Assembly: GCA_000507305.1 (NCBI GenBank)
Contig: DF239215.1
Span: 62,001 to 126,000 of the forward strand
Direction: 5' to 3'
Length of the DNA stretch: 64,000 nucleotides
From: Breviolum minutum Mf 1.05b.01
Taxonomy: Eukaryota > Sar > Dinophyceae > Suessiales > Symbiodiniaceae
Positions 47,625-58,555 of this stretch are shown piece after piece (the stretch's first letter is position 1; every line of letters starts with the position of its first letter). The notes beneath the pieces were generated by a model. It was not told where the DNA came from, did no database searches, and worked only from the letters and a program-made list of their open reading frames with translations. The position numbers and the translations under genes are program-made.

Positions 47625-50600
47625 CTTGACGACCCACGACCCCTTCGCCTCTTTTGGGCCAAAGCCGGAACACTCCGTGGTAGCTGGGACCTCCGAGGGT
47701 CTGTGAGTTTTTGGCCCATTTGTCTTGGGGGGAGGAAATTCAGCCCGCAAGGTGTGCGTTGCGTTAGATATGTTTTTAAAAGCCTTGAAACGTTGTGGAC
47801 GACTATATCTCAAACATAAATGTACATTGACATATATATGTGCATACATGTCAAAAGACACAGAAAAGATGTCACATATAATTAATTCACAAATATCATG
47901 AAATCACTGAATCACATTCCCTTATCATCATCTTGCATACTTTCCACTCTAAAAATCTGCATTTCGCCCCCCTTCCCAGCTTTTTCTGCTGAGCTCACCA
48001 AAACGTTTCCGATTTCAATGGGCAACCGAAACGCCTGGGTCGTTTCTATGGGTTTTTGCAGGCCATGGAATGCCAGGATCAAAGGTTAACTTAGCTGGAA
48101 AAACACGCCTTTCATGGAGAAAACAACAAGTACCCTCCAGGGAATTAACATNTGGACGCTAAGAATCTCATGTGGCAAAATCTTTCCAAGTTCATTTCAT
48201 GCCTCCCGTTTTGGAACAAACATCAGGGGGAAAAAACTATCCTTTTTGTGGTGCGGCACCTTTTTTTGTTAAAGGTCATTTTACATTGGTGTCTGTGTAC
48301 ATATGCCAATAAATATGTATATATATATATGTATACGGAGATACATAAAAATCTCTATCTCCAAATTAAGCAAAAAAAAACGTCCAATACTTCTGACAAA
48401 AAGGCATGATTCATTTCCGGTGTTTTACCTAAAAACTATTTCTAATGGATCTCAGAACCTGTTTTCATGTGGAAAAAACACGTTGAGGTTGAAGTTCAAG
48501 AGCAACGTTCAGCTCCGATCTATGAAGAGAGAAGAATGTGTATATATATATATCTAAATATATATGTAAAAATAAATGAATATATATATATATATTGAAT
48601 ATACGTAAAAATGATATGTATATATAAAGATATATGCAACAACATTTATATAAACACATAATTGAAACAATATGTGTATCTAGAAAAAGTAAATCTGCGT
48701 TGGATATATTCCTAAGATGTATCCATTTACATTTAAACGAGCCTGTCCAGGTTGTGTATGTATGTATATGAATAAAAATATATGTAGACATACAACTTTG
48801 AAAGTCTTGCTACATATAACTTTGAAAGTCTAGTGTCACCAAACCAAACCTCCCTACCAATCCAACTTGGGTTGGATAAAATTGCCTTGGTCACTGCAGT
48901 GGTCACACTGGTGGTGCTCACTGTCGTCCTTGTGACCTGCCGCAAATGCCATGCAATTATCCTGGTTGGTCCATCTGGATCCTTATAGTTGCTTATTACT
49001 CATTACAATCCCTATATACCTGGCTACCAAAATCCCGTAAAAACCAGAAACTTCACAAAGGTTTAGGTCACCGCGCTTGCAGTCTGATTGGACCGTGTGG
49101 ACCGTGATCAGCTTCAAAAGTTGGTTTCGTTCCCTCTTTGTGGTGAATCTTTTTCGGTTGGCATTTTTTTTGTTTACCCTCCAGGGGATTAACATATCCC
49201 ACCTAGGGAAAAGGAAAATCATCTTCAAAATGCCATTTTTGGGGGATATGTTAGTTTCCTGGACTGGAGGGTACTCTTGCTTAAATTTGAATGTTATTTC
49301 ATGTTCGCCTATTTGGTTTCGATTTCGATTTTCCTCGAAGTTTTTTTTTGTCAATTTCGGAATTTCCCTGATCTGAAGAAGTCAGAAATGTTCAGCAGTA
49401 ACGCAATGAAATGGGCCAATAGTCATGCAACTGCAGCTGCGTATCATATAGTTACAATGTAGGCCCCTACCGGTTGTAAGTAGGGTTATAACTCCACTTA
49501 TAGGGTTTATAACCTCATTTGCCCATTCACAGGGCCATTTATAGAGGCCCCTTAACTCCAATTTCTAACTAGGCTCGGGGCCCACCTTTTATTGCCTGAA
49601 AGTTGATGGTGTTTTGTTCCCAAAAAAACACATCCATGGCGATGAATTGATGGTCTCGACACTCGGGTTGAAAGGATGTCATGAAGTCATGGGTGGATGA
49701 ATCAATCTTGACCTCGGGTGTATCCTGATCCTTGTTATTTCTAAACTCTTTGCGGACCCTAGGGACCCTTATAAATGGGCTGTTATAATCCATCTACAGC
49801 CTATGGGATAGTATAAAAACCATTGCACAAACTAAACTTGCGGGGCTTTGATGGACACATGATGACGTCTTTCGGCTGAAAAATCCAAATGTTTCATCTT
49901 CTCAGGGTCATTAACCACAAGGTCTGGGCCCAAAGTGTTTAGCTGCCCTGCCAAAGTCCCAAAATTCGTTGGCAAATGGTGAGTCTTTTGGCTAGTCTTG
50001 TATTTAAACATGTGGCATGGTCCGTCTCCATAGACAGTTTGGTACCAGACAATCAATGGTTTAGTTTCTTTTCACAAGTAGGATGACCATCAACATGCAC
50101 TTAATACAACCTGCACATCCTATACTAAATGAATTGTTGGTTGGATTCTTATCATTCACCACAATTTGACAGTCCTGCCTTACTATTCACAACAAGATCA
50201 TTAAATCATGGCCCAAAACAAAAAAAAACTGTTTTCCGATCTTTTTTTACCCAAGCGGCTGTCGTAATGCTTGTGGTACTCATGGTGGTACTGCTTATCG
50301 TAGTGGTCGACACGGTAGTTACTGTGGTTCGACTGGTTGAGGTAATCGTGCTCAAGGTGCTGGTGGTTATGCTTGTCACTGTCGTTCGACTGGTAGTGGT
50401 GATGCTAGTGACCTGCCAACCCATGGGACAAATCGCAAGCCTAAAGAGTTTCATGTCTTTTTGTTTGTTGTTTAAGTTTAAGGACTGAATGAAGAAGGCA
50501 CATGTCTCATGATGAAGCAGGCAAGTTGATATGTCACATAAAGAAAAATAGAGGCCATACATGGAACTAGCCATCAAGAAACATAAATGAAATATCAATT

Positions 50601-51906
50601 TGCATCAATGAATTATATATGTTGGGGTGCATGCGGGTCCCAGTAGCAGTGGAAAGCGGAGAATCAAAAAACATCGTCTCGTTGCCGGCCGGACTGTTAC
50701 TGTGACAAGGATATGCCAAAGGGTCAAACGTTTCCACTTTAGTCCGAGAACTCAACAATTTTCAAAATGCAAAAAGCCAACTTGAATCCAGCCATAACCT
50801 ACCGACCCAAAGAAACATCTGAAATTAAAGACAACTCGCTTGCCGCCAAAAAAAACGCGGCTCGTGTTTCAGGAAAAATGCTCTCCCTAAAACTAAGAGC
50901 AAAAGTTCTGAAGATAGGCCGAAACCCGAAAGGATTGTCTCCCAACCACCAAAATTTTGAGGTGCCAGGTTAGTTTCAGGGAGGGTAGTCACCACAAAAA
51001 CAGCTCCAAGTAACGGTCGTTCGGCTGGTGGTGGTCCGTGTCGTTAGGCTGGTGGTCGTGCGTGTCGTTAGGCTGGTGGTGGTCACAGAGGTGACGGTGG
51101 TCGGGACAGTGGTCACAGTGGTCAGGGTGACCATAGGTTTCCGCGGTGATGGTGTGGCCTGAACATGTGGGAATTTTTGAATCCTGCCAAAACACTGTAA
51201 CAGTGTTGTAACAGTGCATATAGTGAAGTTTTTTTTTTGGGGGGGGGGTCCCTTTTTATAAACATGAAAAAAGTATACCCATTGGTACTTGATCGAGTCA
51301 ATGGTCACCTTGTAGTTAAGTTTTCCAAAAAAGGGCCACTAGGGGGTCACCCGACATTTTCCAAAGGTTGGATTCTTGGCCAACAGAAAAACAACAACTT
51401 GTTGAGGATGCTGTGATGATCAGCTAATGGGAAATTGGTGGTTTGGCTTGGTGGCTTGGGATTTTAGAGTTACGATTAAGTAACAATCCCTTTCATAAGG
51501 GATCCCAGGAATCCAAACCAACAGGCCCCAAACATCCCCAAACCACCAATTATTACAATATCATCAACAAGTGTTTGTTTGTTGGCCAAGAATCCGGTAT
51601 TTAACACGACAAACGGGCAAAAAAAAACAGTGAAATTGGGGAATCACTGAGATTCGCCATCAAAAGAAATGGACGAGGTGCAACCCCTCCATGCCCTGTT
51701 GGCCAACTGGGTGGCGGCAAAGTCGTTGGTGGCAGTGTTGTTGGTGGCAGTGTTGTCGGTGGCATTGTTGGTGGCAGTGTTGTTGGTGGCAATGTTGTTG
51801 GTGGCAACGTTGTGGGTGGCAATGTTGTGGGTGGCAAAGTTGTTGGTGGCAATGTTGTGGGTGGCAAAGTGGTTGGTGGAGCTGTGGTTCGTCGTAATGT
51901 CGTCAC
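47625..51906 (-). CDS. Thr/Pro-rich mucin-like protein, six symmetrical exons
   Basis: Six exons, each with length divisible by three and phase 0-0. 51906-51685 (222 nt) is a pentapeptide array of TTLPP units ending SWPTGHGG. 51158-51015 (144 nt) reads ATPSPRKPMVTLTTVTTVPT, then Thr/Ser/Arg-rich. 50412-50251 (162 nt) reads VTSITTTSRTTVTSITTSTL, then similar to TAAW|gtaaaa. 49724-49632 (93 nt) reads DTPEVKIDSSTHDFMTSFQ, then PECRDHQFIAMD. 48936-48886 (51 nt) reads VTRTTVSTTSVTTAVTK|gcaatt, a GC donor. 47723-47625 (99 nt) reads TNGPKTHRPSEVPATTECSG, then FGPKEAKGSWVVK|gtgggt. Acceptors are gag|GTG, ttcag|GCC, ggcag|GTC, atcag|GAT, ggcag|GTC and ccaag|ACA. Thr/Ser/Pro repeats suggest an O-glycosylated stalk of a secreted or surface protein. 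The last exon lies 0.4 kb before the esterase exons on the same strand, so this may be the N-terminal stalk of that esterase. Start codon and signal peptide were not found. Confidence 0.66.
48152..48152. other. ambiguous base (N)
   Basis: A single N within a hairpin repeat at 48130-48170. Confidence 0.99.
49175..49274. repeat. 'ccctgaaaactaacat...' hairpin family, representative copy
   Basis: The most abundant repeat of the window: ~80-110 bp with arms of the form tacac/ccctgaaa.ctaacata.cccc and the inverse ggggatatgttag.ttcc.gg, around a centre that often reads ttggaagac..cttttggg. This copy and 58641-58734 are nearly identical in sequence. Others lie at about 3565-3690, 5760-5865, 9565-9660, 13262-13370, 14860-14910, 15000-15100, 15420-15510, 23740-23840, 25670-25780, 26000-26110, 26680-26765, 28220-28350, 30770-30850, 32095-32200, 33570-33670, 36900-37000, 38450-38590, 39140-39260, 40330-40445, 40918-41020, 47440-47575, 50875-50990, 52705-52810, 53345-53450, 53885-53990 and 60612-60705. 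Non-coding hairpin/MITE-like element. Confidence 0.85.
49838..50056 (-). CDS. open coding-like segment, possible exon(s)
   Basis: One minus frame is open for 219 nt with protein-like composition: WYQTVYGDGPCHMFKYKTSQ, then THHLPTNFGTLAGQLNTLGP, then DLVVNDPEKMKHLDFSAERR, ending GCCCCGCAA|gttta. Possible in-phase acceptors are aaatacaag|ACT and ggcagggcag|CTA. It lies between two Thr-rich exons on the same strand and would keep phase 0, so it may be another exon of that gene. Exact borders are unknown. Confidence 0.38.
51432..51553. repeat. inverted repeat 'aaattggtggtttgg...ccaaaccaccaatt'
   Basis: A ~120-bp element with 14-15-bp terminal inverted repeats (aattggtggtttgg) and a shared centre (agtaacaatccctttca.aagggatcc). 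A second full copy is at 8099-8210 and a partial one at about 43950-44005. MITE-like. Confidence 0.88.
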
Positions 51907-51953
51907 CTCGGCAGGGATCTTAGGATGAGGTTGACATCAGGATGTGCTTAATC

Positions 51954-54127
51954 ATCTGCGCCAACCATAACTCACAAATCTAAGTTGAGCTTTGAAAGTG
52001 TCTTCTGTTGACTGTGACAATACTTCGACTTACTTTCTCATTGATGCTTACTGGGTTAATACTATTCTCCACCAATCAGGCAGAGTATTCTAACCACATT
52101 GCCAGCCTTTATGAAGGTATTGCAAACCACCATTAGTTTCCCGTAACCATGGCCATATTGGGGGCCTTATTTCAAGGTAACAAGTTGGCAAATTGGTGGA
52201 AGGTTGGTTGATGTCCAGAAAGATTGGCCCTCTGAAACATAAGCCGCGAAAAAAAAAAAAAAACAAACTTTCGGATACTTTGGATACTTTCCATTGAAAT
52301 CCTGGTTGGTTAATAGGGATCCTCTGGGTAGGATTTCATCCCCGACATTTTTCCCCCCCTAAACAACCACCACGGGACCGGTGTCTATTTTCATTGCTCA
52401 CATTGTGGAGGCAACCAGCTTTCTGGACAACATCTTCGGAAGGTTGTAGGATGTCACGCAGCAAGAAAAATCACCCAAAAAGTAGCCAACAGTTGGGACA
52501 CCAAAAAATCCCACAGTTGAAAACATAAAATCCTCTTCCAAACCATCCTATCATTGTTTAGCTCCCATTGTTTAGGGTCCAGCCATTAGGTCTTCAGGGT
52601 ACAAAATCCTGCACCAGTTGATGGTAAGTAGTTTCGTCATCTTTTTACTAAATGTCACATCAGCTCAGTAAAAATCACTCCCTAAACTCTCCTGAACACT
52701 CACCTACCTCACCCCTGAAGAATGCTGGTGTGGAACACGATCCTTTCCTTTCGGAAAAAAAAACAACTCCTTTTTACAGGTGACAAGTGACATGCGAACA
52801 TTTTCGGGTGGTATATCAACAGATTGGTCTGATGTGTTCAGCGGATGAAACAAAAAAGTTCACAACAAAATTGCTGAACTCCAAGCGAGACTTCCTAGGA
52901 AAACTAGATGAAAGCAACCATCAAAAAATGATCAAAAGCTTGCAAAATTAAGCTTGCTAAATTCTTGTCTACGCCTACCCCCCCCCCTCAAAAAAATAAA
53001 AAACAAATGAAATAACTATATAACATGTCATCTGAAAAAAACACACATTTAAAAACGAAAGGATTGTCTTCCAAACTCCAATTTTCTGGTACATCTGCTC
53101 GTTTTCGGGGGAAATAAGCCCCTTTTCCTAGGTAAATTCCTCACGTTCAAAACTTTTTTTAGATCCCAAGTGACTTGGTCATCATCTGCATGACACAAAT
53201 AATAATCCTGACAACCTCAAGCATGGAGGTTTGTTGTTCAAGTTCATGCCAAATAACAGCTGGGACACCAAATCACACAAGATTTGGTGCTACTCTTACA
53301 GAAGCACATGTTGAACTCTTACTGAAATATATTTTATACCGATCAAGTTTAACATGTTCCCTGGAAAAATAGTGATTGGTTCAGATGATTCATGTCCTTG
53401 TTGGATGGCCTATTTTCAGGTGCTATGTTAGTTTCAGGGAGGGTAGTTGGCCAAGAGGGATTCACTGAATGAGCTCTAAAAATATATTCCATCCATCAAA
53501 AAATCAACTATTCATGTAGGCAAACATTCACCATACATGGATCAAGAAGGGCAGTAGAATCCGTCATATCAATATCAATATATATATATTGATATGACAA
53601 GCAATGTATTCTTTCTTCCTGGTAGCTCAAATGTGTTTCTGGCTGATGGCTACATGAGAAGCTTAATCAAATATGCTTCCATGCTCTTCATGGGCTTCCA
53701 CTTAAGTCGATTTTGGAGCATGTTGGAATCGGGATGATATTTGTTAAGAAGCTACATCATGTGATCCTATTTTTGTGGAATTTGTATAAGCTTTTGCTTA
53801 CAACTAGCCCTTGCGGTCAAAACATCATCCTGCACCCTCTGGCGGATGGCGCAGATTGCCCTAGCAATTTTCCCCAACTGTCACACTCCCTGAAACTAAC
53901 ATAGCCCCAGAAAATAGACCATCCCAAATAAAAAGTAGTCTTCCAACTATCAATTTTCAGGTGCAAGCTGTTGATTTCAGGGAGGGTAGAACAAACTCCA
54001 GGTGGCAATTCTCAAAGGTGCGACACCAACCTGAGCGTGAGATCAAACATTGAAAACGACCATGTGAGGCCGATAGAACCATCGGCAAACCTACCTATAA
54101 CTGCTAAGGGGCCCATGCGTAGACCAG
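51954..54127. other. non-coding stretch with hairpin repeats
   Basis: Contains hairpin-family copies (52705-52810, 53345-53450, 53885-53990) and an AT palindrome around tatcaatatatatatattgata (53572-53598). A copy of the 'gtaggcaaacattcaccatacatggatc' motif lies at 53517. No exon accepted. A short segment at 53860-53820 (WGKLLGQSAPSARG) is open but unsupported. Confidence 0.4.
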
Positions 54128-54227
54128 CTATCTTAGATGCTTAGATGCCAGTTCGGAGGGGGTGCGCCAAGATGTATGAAAATTCACTCCAGCACCAGTG
54201 GGGGAAAACCAATAACTGGTGGGCTTC
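54128..54227 (-). CDS. possible terminal exon, unidentified gene
   Basis: A very good acceptor (gctttttgcgttttcgcag|G) is followed by KPTSYWFSPTGAGVNFHTSW, then RTPSELASKHLR and TAG. A second frame (EAHQLLVFPHWCWSEFS...) is also open to a nearby TAA. No family recognised. Confidence 0.35.
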
Positions 54228-54399
54228 CTGCGAAAACGCAAAAAGCTGGGTTTCATAACAAGTTTTTCTTGCTAACTTGTTGGCTTACCAACAGGGGGGC
54301 ATTAAATTGCCAACCCAACCAATGCACTATGAAGGGGAAAACCCACAACATGAATCCAAAAAATGGGCCCATTTGATGATCCCTGTATCAACTAGAGGC

Positions 54400-55900
54400 A
54401 TCGGCACCTAGCCCCCAACAGAAGCAATTTCCTTGTCTCGTTGTCTGAAGGATGATGAACCGGCAATATGATTGTTAAGTCCCTAAAAACCCAAACTCCT
54501 CCCTAGGAAACTAGGAAAGACAATTCCAATCAGAATAGTTCGAGGCATAAACGGCCTTTGTTGCAACACACCTGGATTCTTAACGAATTGATCGAATTGT
54601 CTATAAAAGCCAGGATTAGTACATTTTTAGTATTGAATCCCTATAAACGATTTAAAAAAGCCGGCTGGGAGGGGTGGATCCAAAATAGCACCTAATTAAA
54701 CCACCTGAAAAAACCCAGGGCAAATTGCTGCCAAGCTTCTGATGCATTGACATTGTTGACCGGGCCTTAGGAAGCCCAAAAGTCAACCAAGGTCAGATTC
54801 ATAAAGGTTTCATAGCCGGCCTTAAGGGAAACCAATGGGTTTTCATTTTTTAGAACTTTTAGGGGCTTATTTAAAGCCGCAATTTTTTCCGGGGGTACGC
54901 TAGGGGGGGTGGGTTGACAAGCCATGATCCAAAAACTGTGAGTTGTTGTATTTGAAAAAGGGTTAACAGTTAACGTAACAAGGGGCAGCTTGTCAAAGGG
55001 TATTTCAACGACACAAAAACAAAACAAATAAAAAACAACTCATTTGCCACGGGGGAATAAATCCACAAGTCAAATTTCATTGGAGGAAAACATAGGGAAT
55101 TTTGAGCCATCGAATCGCCAGGTTGACGACCAATTTGTCTTAGAGATAAGGGCAATAGGAAGGCCCTGTACCACTGTGGATGCTGGACATATCCTTTTTC
55201 GCCAGAATCTTGTGATACCCCCCTAATGGGAGCCACTTTTAAAAATCGACATGTCCTTTGCATAAGTAAAAATCGCAGGTGCAAGTCGTTTGGATGGGGA
55301 AGATCGAAATCCATGAAAAACATCATCGTATAAAACCCTCAAAAGTTGCGCCTGAAGGATAAAAATCTTAAGAAACAAATTTCAGAAATGGAATCCCTGG
55401 CAAAACTTAGGTTTTTTGCCAACAGGTTTAGCACTGAAAATAAAGGTCACACTTTTTGTTACCACACCATAAACCCTAGAAAATCGAAGGTTCTAAGGGG
55501 AAATACCTAAGATTTTCTATGGGCAAGCATCAGCATCCACTGCCTAAAAAGGCAGTAACCCCTGCCAGAAGTGTGCTTTTTCATCCCAAAACCTCCAACT
55601 TCCGAAGGTGTGGACCCGAACGTAAGGATTCCACAACGACCAGCACAACTGGGCATTGATCCCAAGGGGACCTGGGCGAAAACCGTGGCCTGAAGGAATA
55701 CCCCGTATCCTTGGAGGTCACTTAATTAACCCCTGAAAAAGGTCACGTGAACTCACCATCCCAAAAAGGTCACGGCTTGAATCACCAGATGTGTGCGCGC
55801 GTTTGTTGGAGTGTGTTTTTCAGGGTGAGATCTGGGTAGTAGAAGTTCCAATTTGTGTTCAACTATTATATTCATAAACGTCTGCGGTGAAAACAACACT
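54400..55900. other. repeat-poor block, possibly a decayed mobile element
   Basis: This 1.5-kb block lacks the hairpin families found almost everywhere else. It carries several short, frame-broken coding-like stretches on the minus strand. At 54927-54770 it reads MACQPTPPSVPPEKIAALN, then PLKVLKNENPLVSLKAGYE, to a stop. At about 55660-55560 it reads INAQLCWSLWNPYVRVHTFG, then SWRFWDEKAHFWQGLL. I could not match them to a known transposon protein. The reading frames are interrupted by stops, so if it was a gene or element it is decayed. Confidence 0.3.
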
Positions 55901-57225
55901 CGATCATCATCTCTTTATACCCTGCCTGGGCCTATGCAAAGAATTGTATACATCTTGAATTAAGTTGATCCAACCGAGGAAGGTCCTCTTGTAGATGGGA
56001 GTTTATGAACATCCTGAATCCCAAAAAAGAAAAGTGGCTTTCACATATATATAATTAATTGATTACATATAAATATAAACTTGTACATACATGATCAATG
56101 GTTGTAGAAACAAGTAGTAAGGGCATGGCAATATTCTAAGTTTTGCGAACTGCCAAAATAATGCACTTGATTTTCTGTATATATATATATATATGTTACA
56201 AAGGTCATTCTATTCCCCAACCCAAACAACGAACTTCCGGGAATCCCTGAAGGATCCGCTCCCTGGTCTAGGAGTAGCAACTGCTCTGCTGGGGTATGGG
56301 GAAATGACCTTAACCATCTGAAAAAAAAAAGCTTCGATGTCTGACATCTTTAAGGGTGTTCCTCTAAGCAACCATTTTTTTAAAGACAAAGTTTATCATG
56401 AACAAAGCCTTTAACATCTTTTACTTAAAAACTATTATTTCAGAAAAGAACCTGTGGACTTTCAGTGCATCTACGTATACAGTACTTTAATTCAAGAAGA
56501 AACATACATAAACTTCTATGTTGTTAGTATGCAGTAGATACAAGCAAAGAGATATGTGATATAATACTTCTCAATCATACACATCCCGAGTGAGGTTACG
56601 AAAAACAGCATCGCAGATGACTCGCAGTCATGTGACCACTGCAGCATCCACAAGTATGACCCACGTGAAGATTTGCCACCATATCATCGGCGTCTGTAAA
56701 ACCTGAAGCAGGTGGTTCCCATACACTTTGCTTCACTTACAAGATGGGCCCAAAAACCACTTAGATGTAGGGGCCGATAACTCCACTGATTTCCCGGTGA
56801 AAAAAAAAACAGTTACCCATGTATTTTCGGCCATTGATAGGGGCCCGAAAAACTTCATCTATTATTTAGTAGGGGCCCAACCTTGAAGGAATGCCAATAA
56901 AAAGCATCCTTTCCATAATAATCATTAGTGCAAAAATGGGTCTATCTCCAATAGTAGGTACCCTTTCATTCAAGGCTAATTTTCCACTGAACCATGATTA
57001 AATAAAGGTACGTAAATGCATACTCACATGCGCTCCTAGCCACATTCGTTTAGAAGTAAGGAACTCGCCCGCTCTTAAAATGGACTCCATACTACATACT
57101 CCTTCACGTTTTGAATTTGTTGCATATGTTGACTTTCTCAACTCACATAACATCACCTTCCAGGTGATTCAAACTGAGCTGTTCATCTCTTATCTGGAGG
57201 TCACTTAACCATTTGAAAGGGTCAC

Positions 57226-57330
57226 TTAACCATACCTAACCATCCTCACAAAGAATTGCCAGGCGTTTTGTCCTCCAGAATTGCCTTCCACCGCCAGTTC
57301 CGTCACGTCGCACAGCACGACATGGCTTTG
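57226..57330 (-). CDS. terminal exon, unidentified gene
   Basis: Acceptor atctcaacgggttag|CAA leads into a GC-rich frame reading QSHVVLCDVTELAVEGNSGG, then QNAWQFFVRMVRYG and TAA. Beta-strand-like HVVLCDV followed by a Gly-rich turn suggests a folded domain, but I cannot name it. The stop codon lies in a copy of the dispersed 'ggtcacttaacc' repeat, so the last residues may be repeat-derived. A GC donor (GGAAG|gcaatt) inside the exon is an alternative end. Confidence 0.42.
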   Translation of the reverse strand, partial: QSHVVLCDVTELAVEGNSGGQNAWQFFVRMVRYG

Positions 57331-58555
57331 CTAACCCGTTGAGATTCGATTTTAGGTTGGCAGCGTGAAAAATATCTGGCTTCCGATGATGTGGTTTAAT
57401 TGAAGTTTCAAGATCTAATGATTCCAATCCATTCACTTAAATTCATGAGGGTTTTTCCACAGGTTCGGGTTCTCAAGATCCACATCATTTATGGCCAAAT
57501 GATATAGTTTTTAAATCAAGGCGTTACTATATCCTCTGTGTTTTCAATTTAGTCTTGTGTATCATCGGCTCCAACTGTGGGGGACTCCAACTTGCCGGTA
57601 ACACCCAAAAGATGGTCCAAGGTTCTTGCAGGGAACCCAAACCCGGGGTCTTAAAAAAAAAAATAATGCCCTTTTTCAGGTGTGAAAAGTGTGATTTTTA
57701 AAGGTTGGCGGTGGAAACAGACCCTTGCCATTTACCAAAAACCTGCTGGGGTGAACTAATGTTTTTTTTTCTGGTGTTTTTTCAGTCTGAAGATCAATTA
57801 GATACCTGGATTTTCTTATCTCTGAGAATCTTCCATTTTTTTTGGTCAAGGTGAAGGAAGAAATGGCAATCCATCAACAAAAACAACAAGAAATCTTGGT
57901 CGTCTGACTCCTTAAGAGTACCACAGGACTCGAAACATTGAGTCATCTTGAGCCCACAAAAAAGGTCAACAAAGAAAATCAAGGGCAGAAAACCCTAAAA
58001 CCGCTTGGGGGTAATCCCTTAACGTATACGTGAGGCATGCGACGAACACAAATAGTACTTGAAAAAATAACATGTTGGCAAAAATGGGATCTTCCCCAAA
58101 TTTTAGGGTTTTTCATTCGAAAAATCTTTTGTCCCACCACCTACACTATAGATGCACAAATCATTTGTGATGACGCACTGTATGTTGGCATTCTTACTGA
58201 GCCATGATGACCCAGTAAGATGTGCGCTAACATCCCTTGTGGCATATGACTGACACGTCTAGGGTTGATCCTAAACCATACCCATCTTCCAGTTTTGGAT
58301 GCTATTTGAAACCTAAAAGGAAGGGTTGGTTTTCAGGCGTCGCAAACCTGAAAAAATCTGAGTTTTTGGATGCATATGGGTGTTTCCAAAAATAGTGGTA
58401 CCCCAAAATGGATGGTTTATAATGGAAACCCCTATTAAAATGGATGATTTGGGGGTACCACCATTTAAGGAAACACTCATATGATGTATTATAGGTTCAA
58501 ATATAAACAGTACTAATCTGGAATGTCCTCTTGGCTTGCTCCCCTTCCCAGGATG

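Noticed and set aside
48028-48090. Frame reading LILAFHGLQKPIETTQ, similar to the esterase HG motif
   Set aside because: It has no usable acceptor in that frame (an in-frame TAA precedes it). Another frame (LTFDPGIPWPAKTHRNDPGV) fits a phase 0-0 exon, but evidence is thin.
48817-48990. Plus-strand frame resembling a membrane helix plus a P-loop start (SRP-receptor beta-like)
   Set aside because: The 'helix' is the antisense of a Thr-rich exon (VTRTTVSTTSVTT) with proper splice sites, and the P-loop stops at LVGPSGSL without GKT.
50129-50488. 119-codon plus-strand Val/Leu-rich frame
   Set aside because: It is antisense to the Thr-rich exon 50412-50251; hydrophobicity follows from the GTGGT-rich complement of Thr codons.
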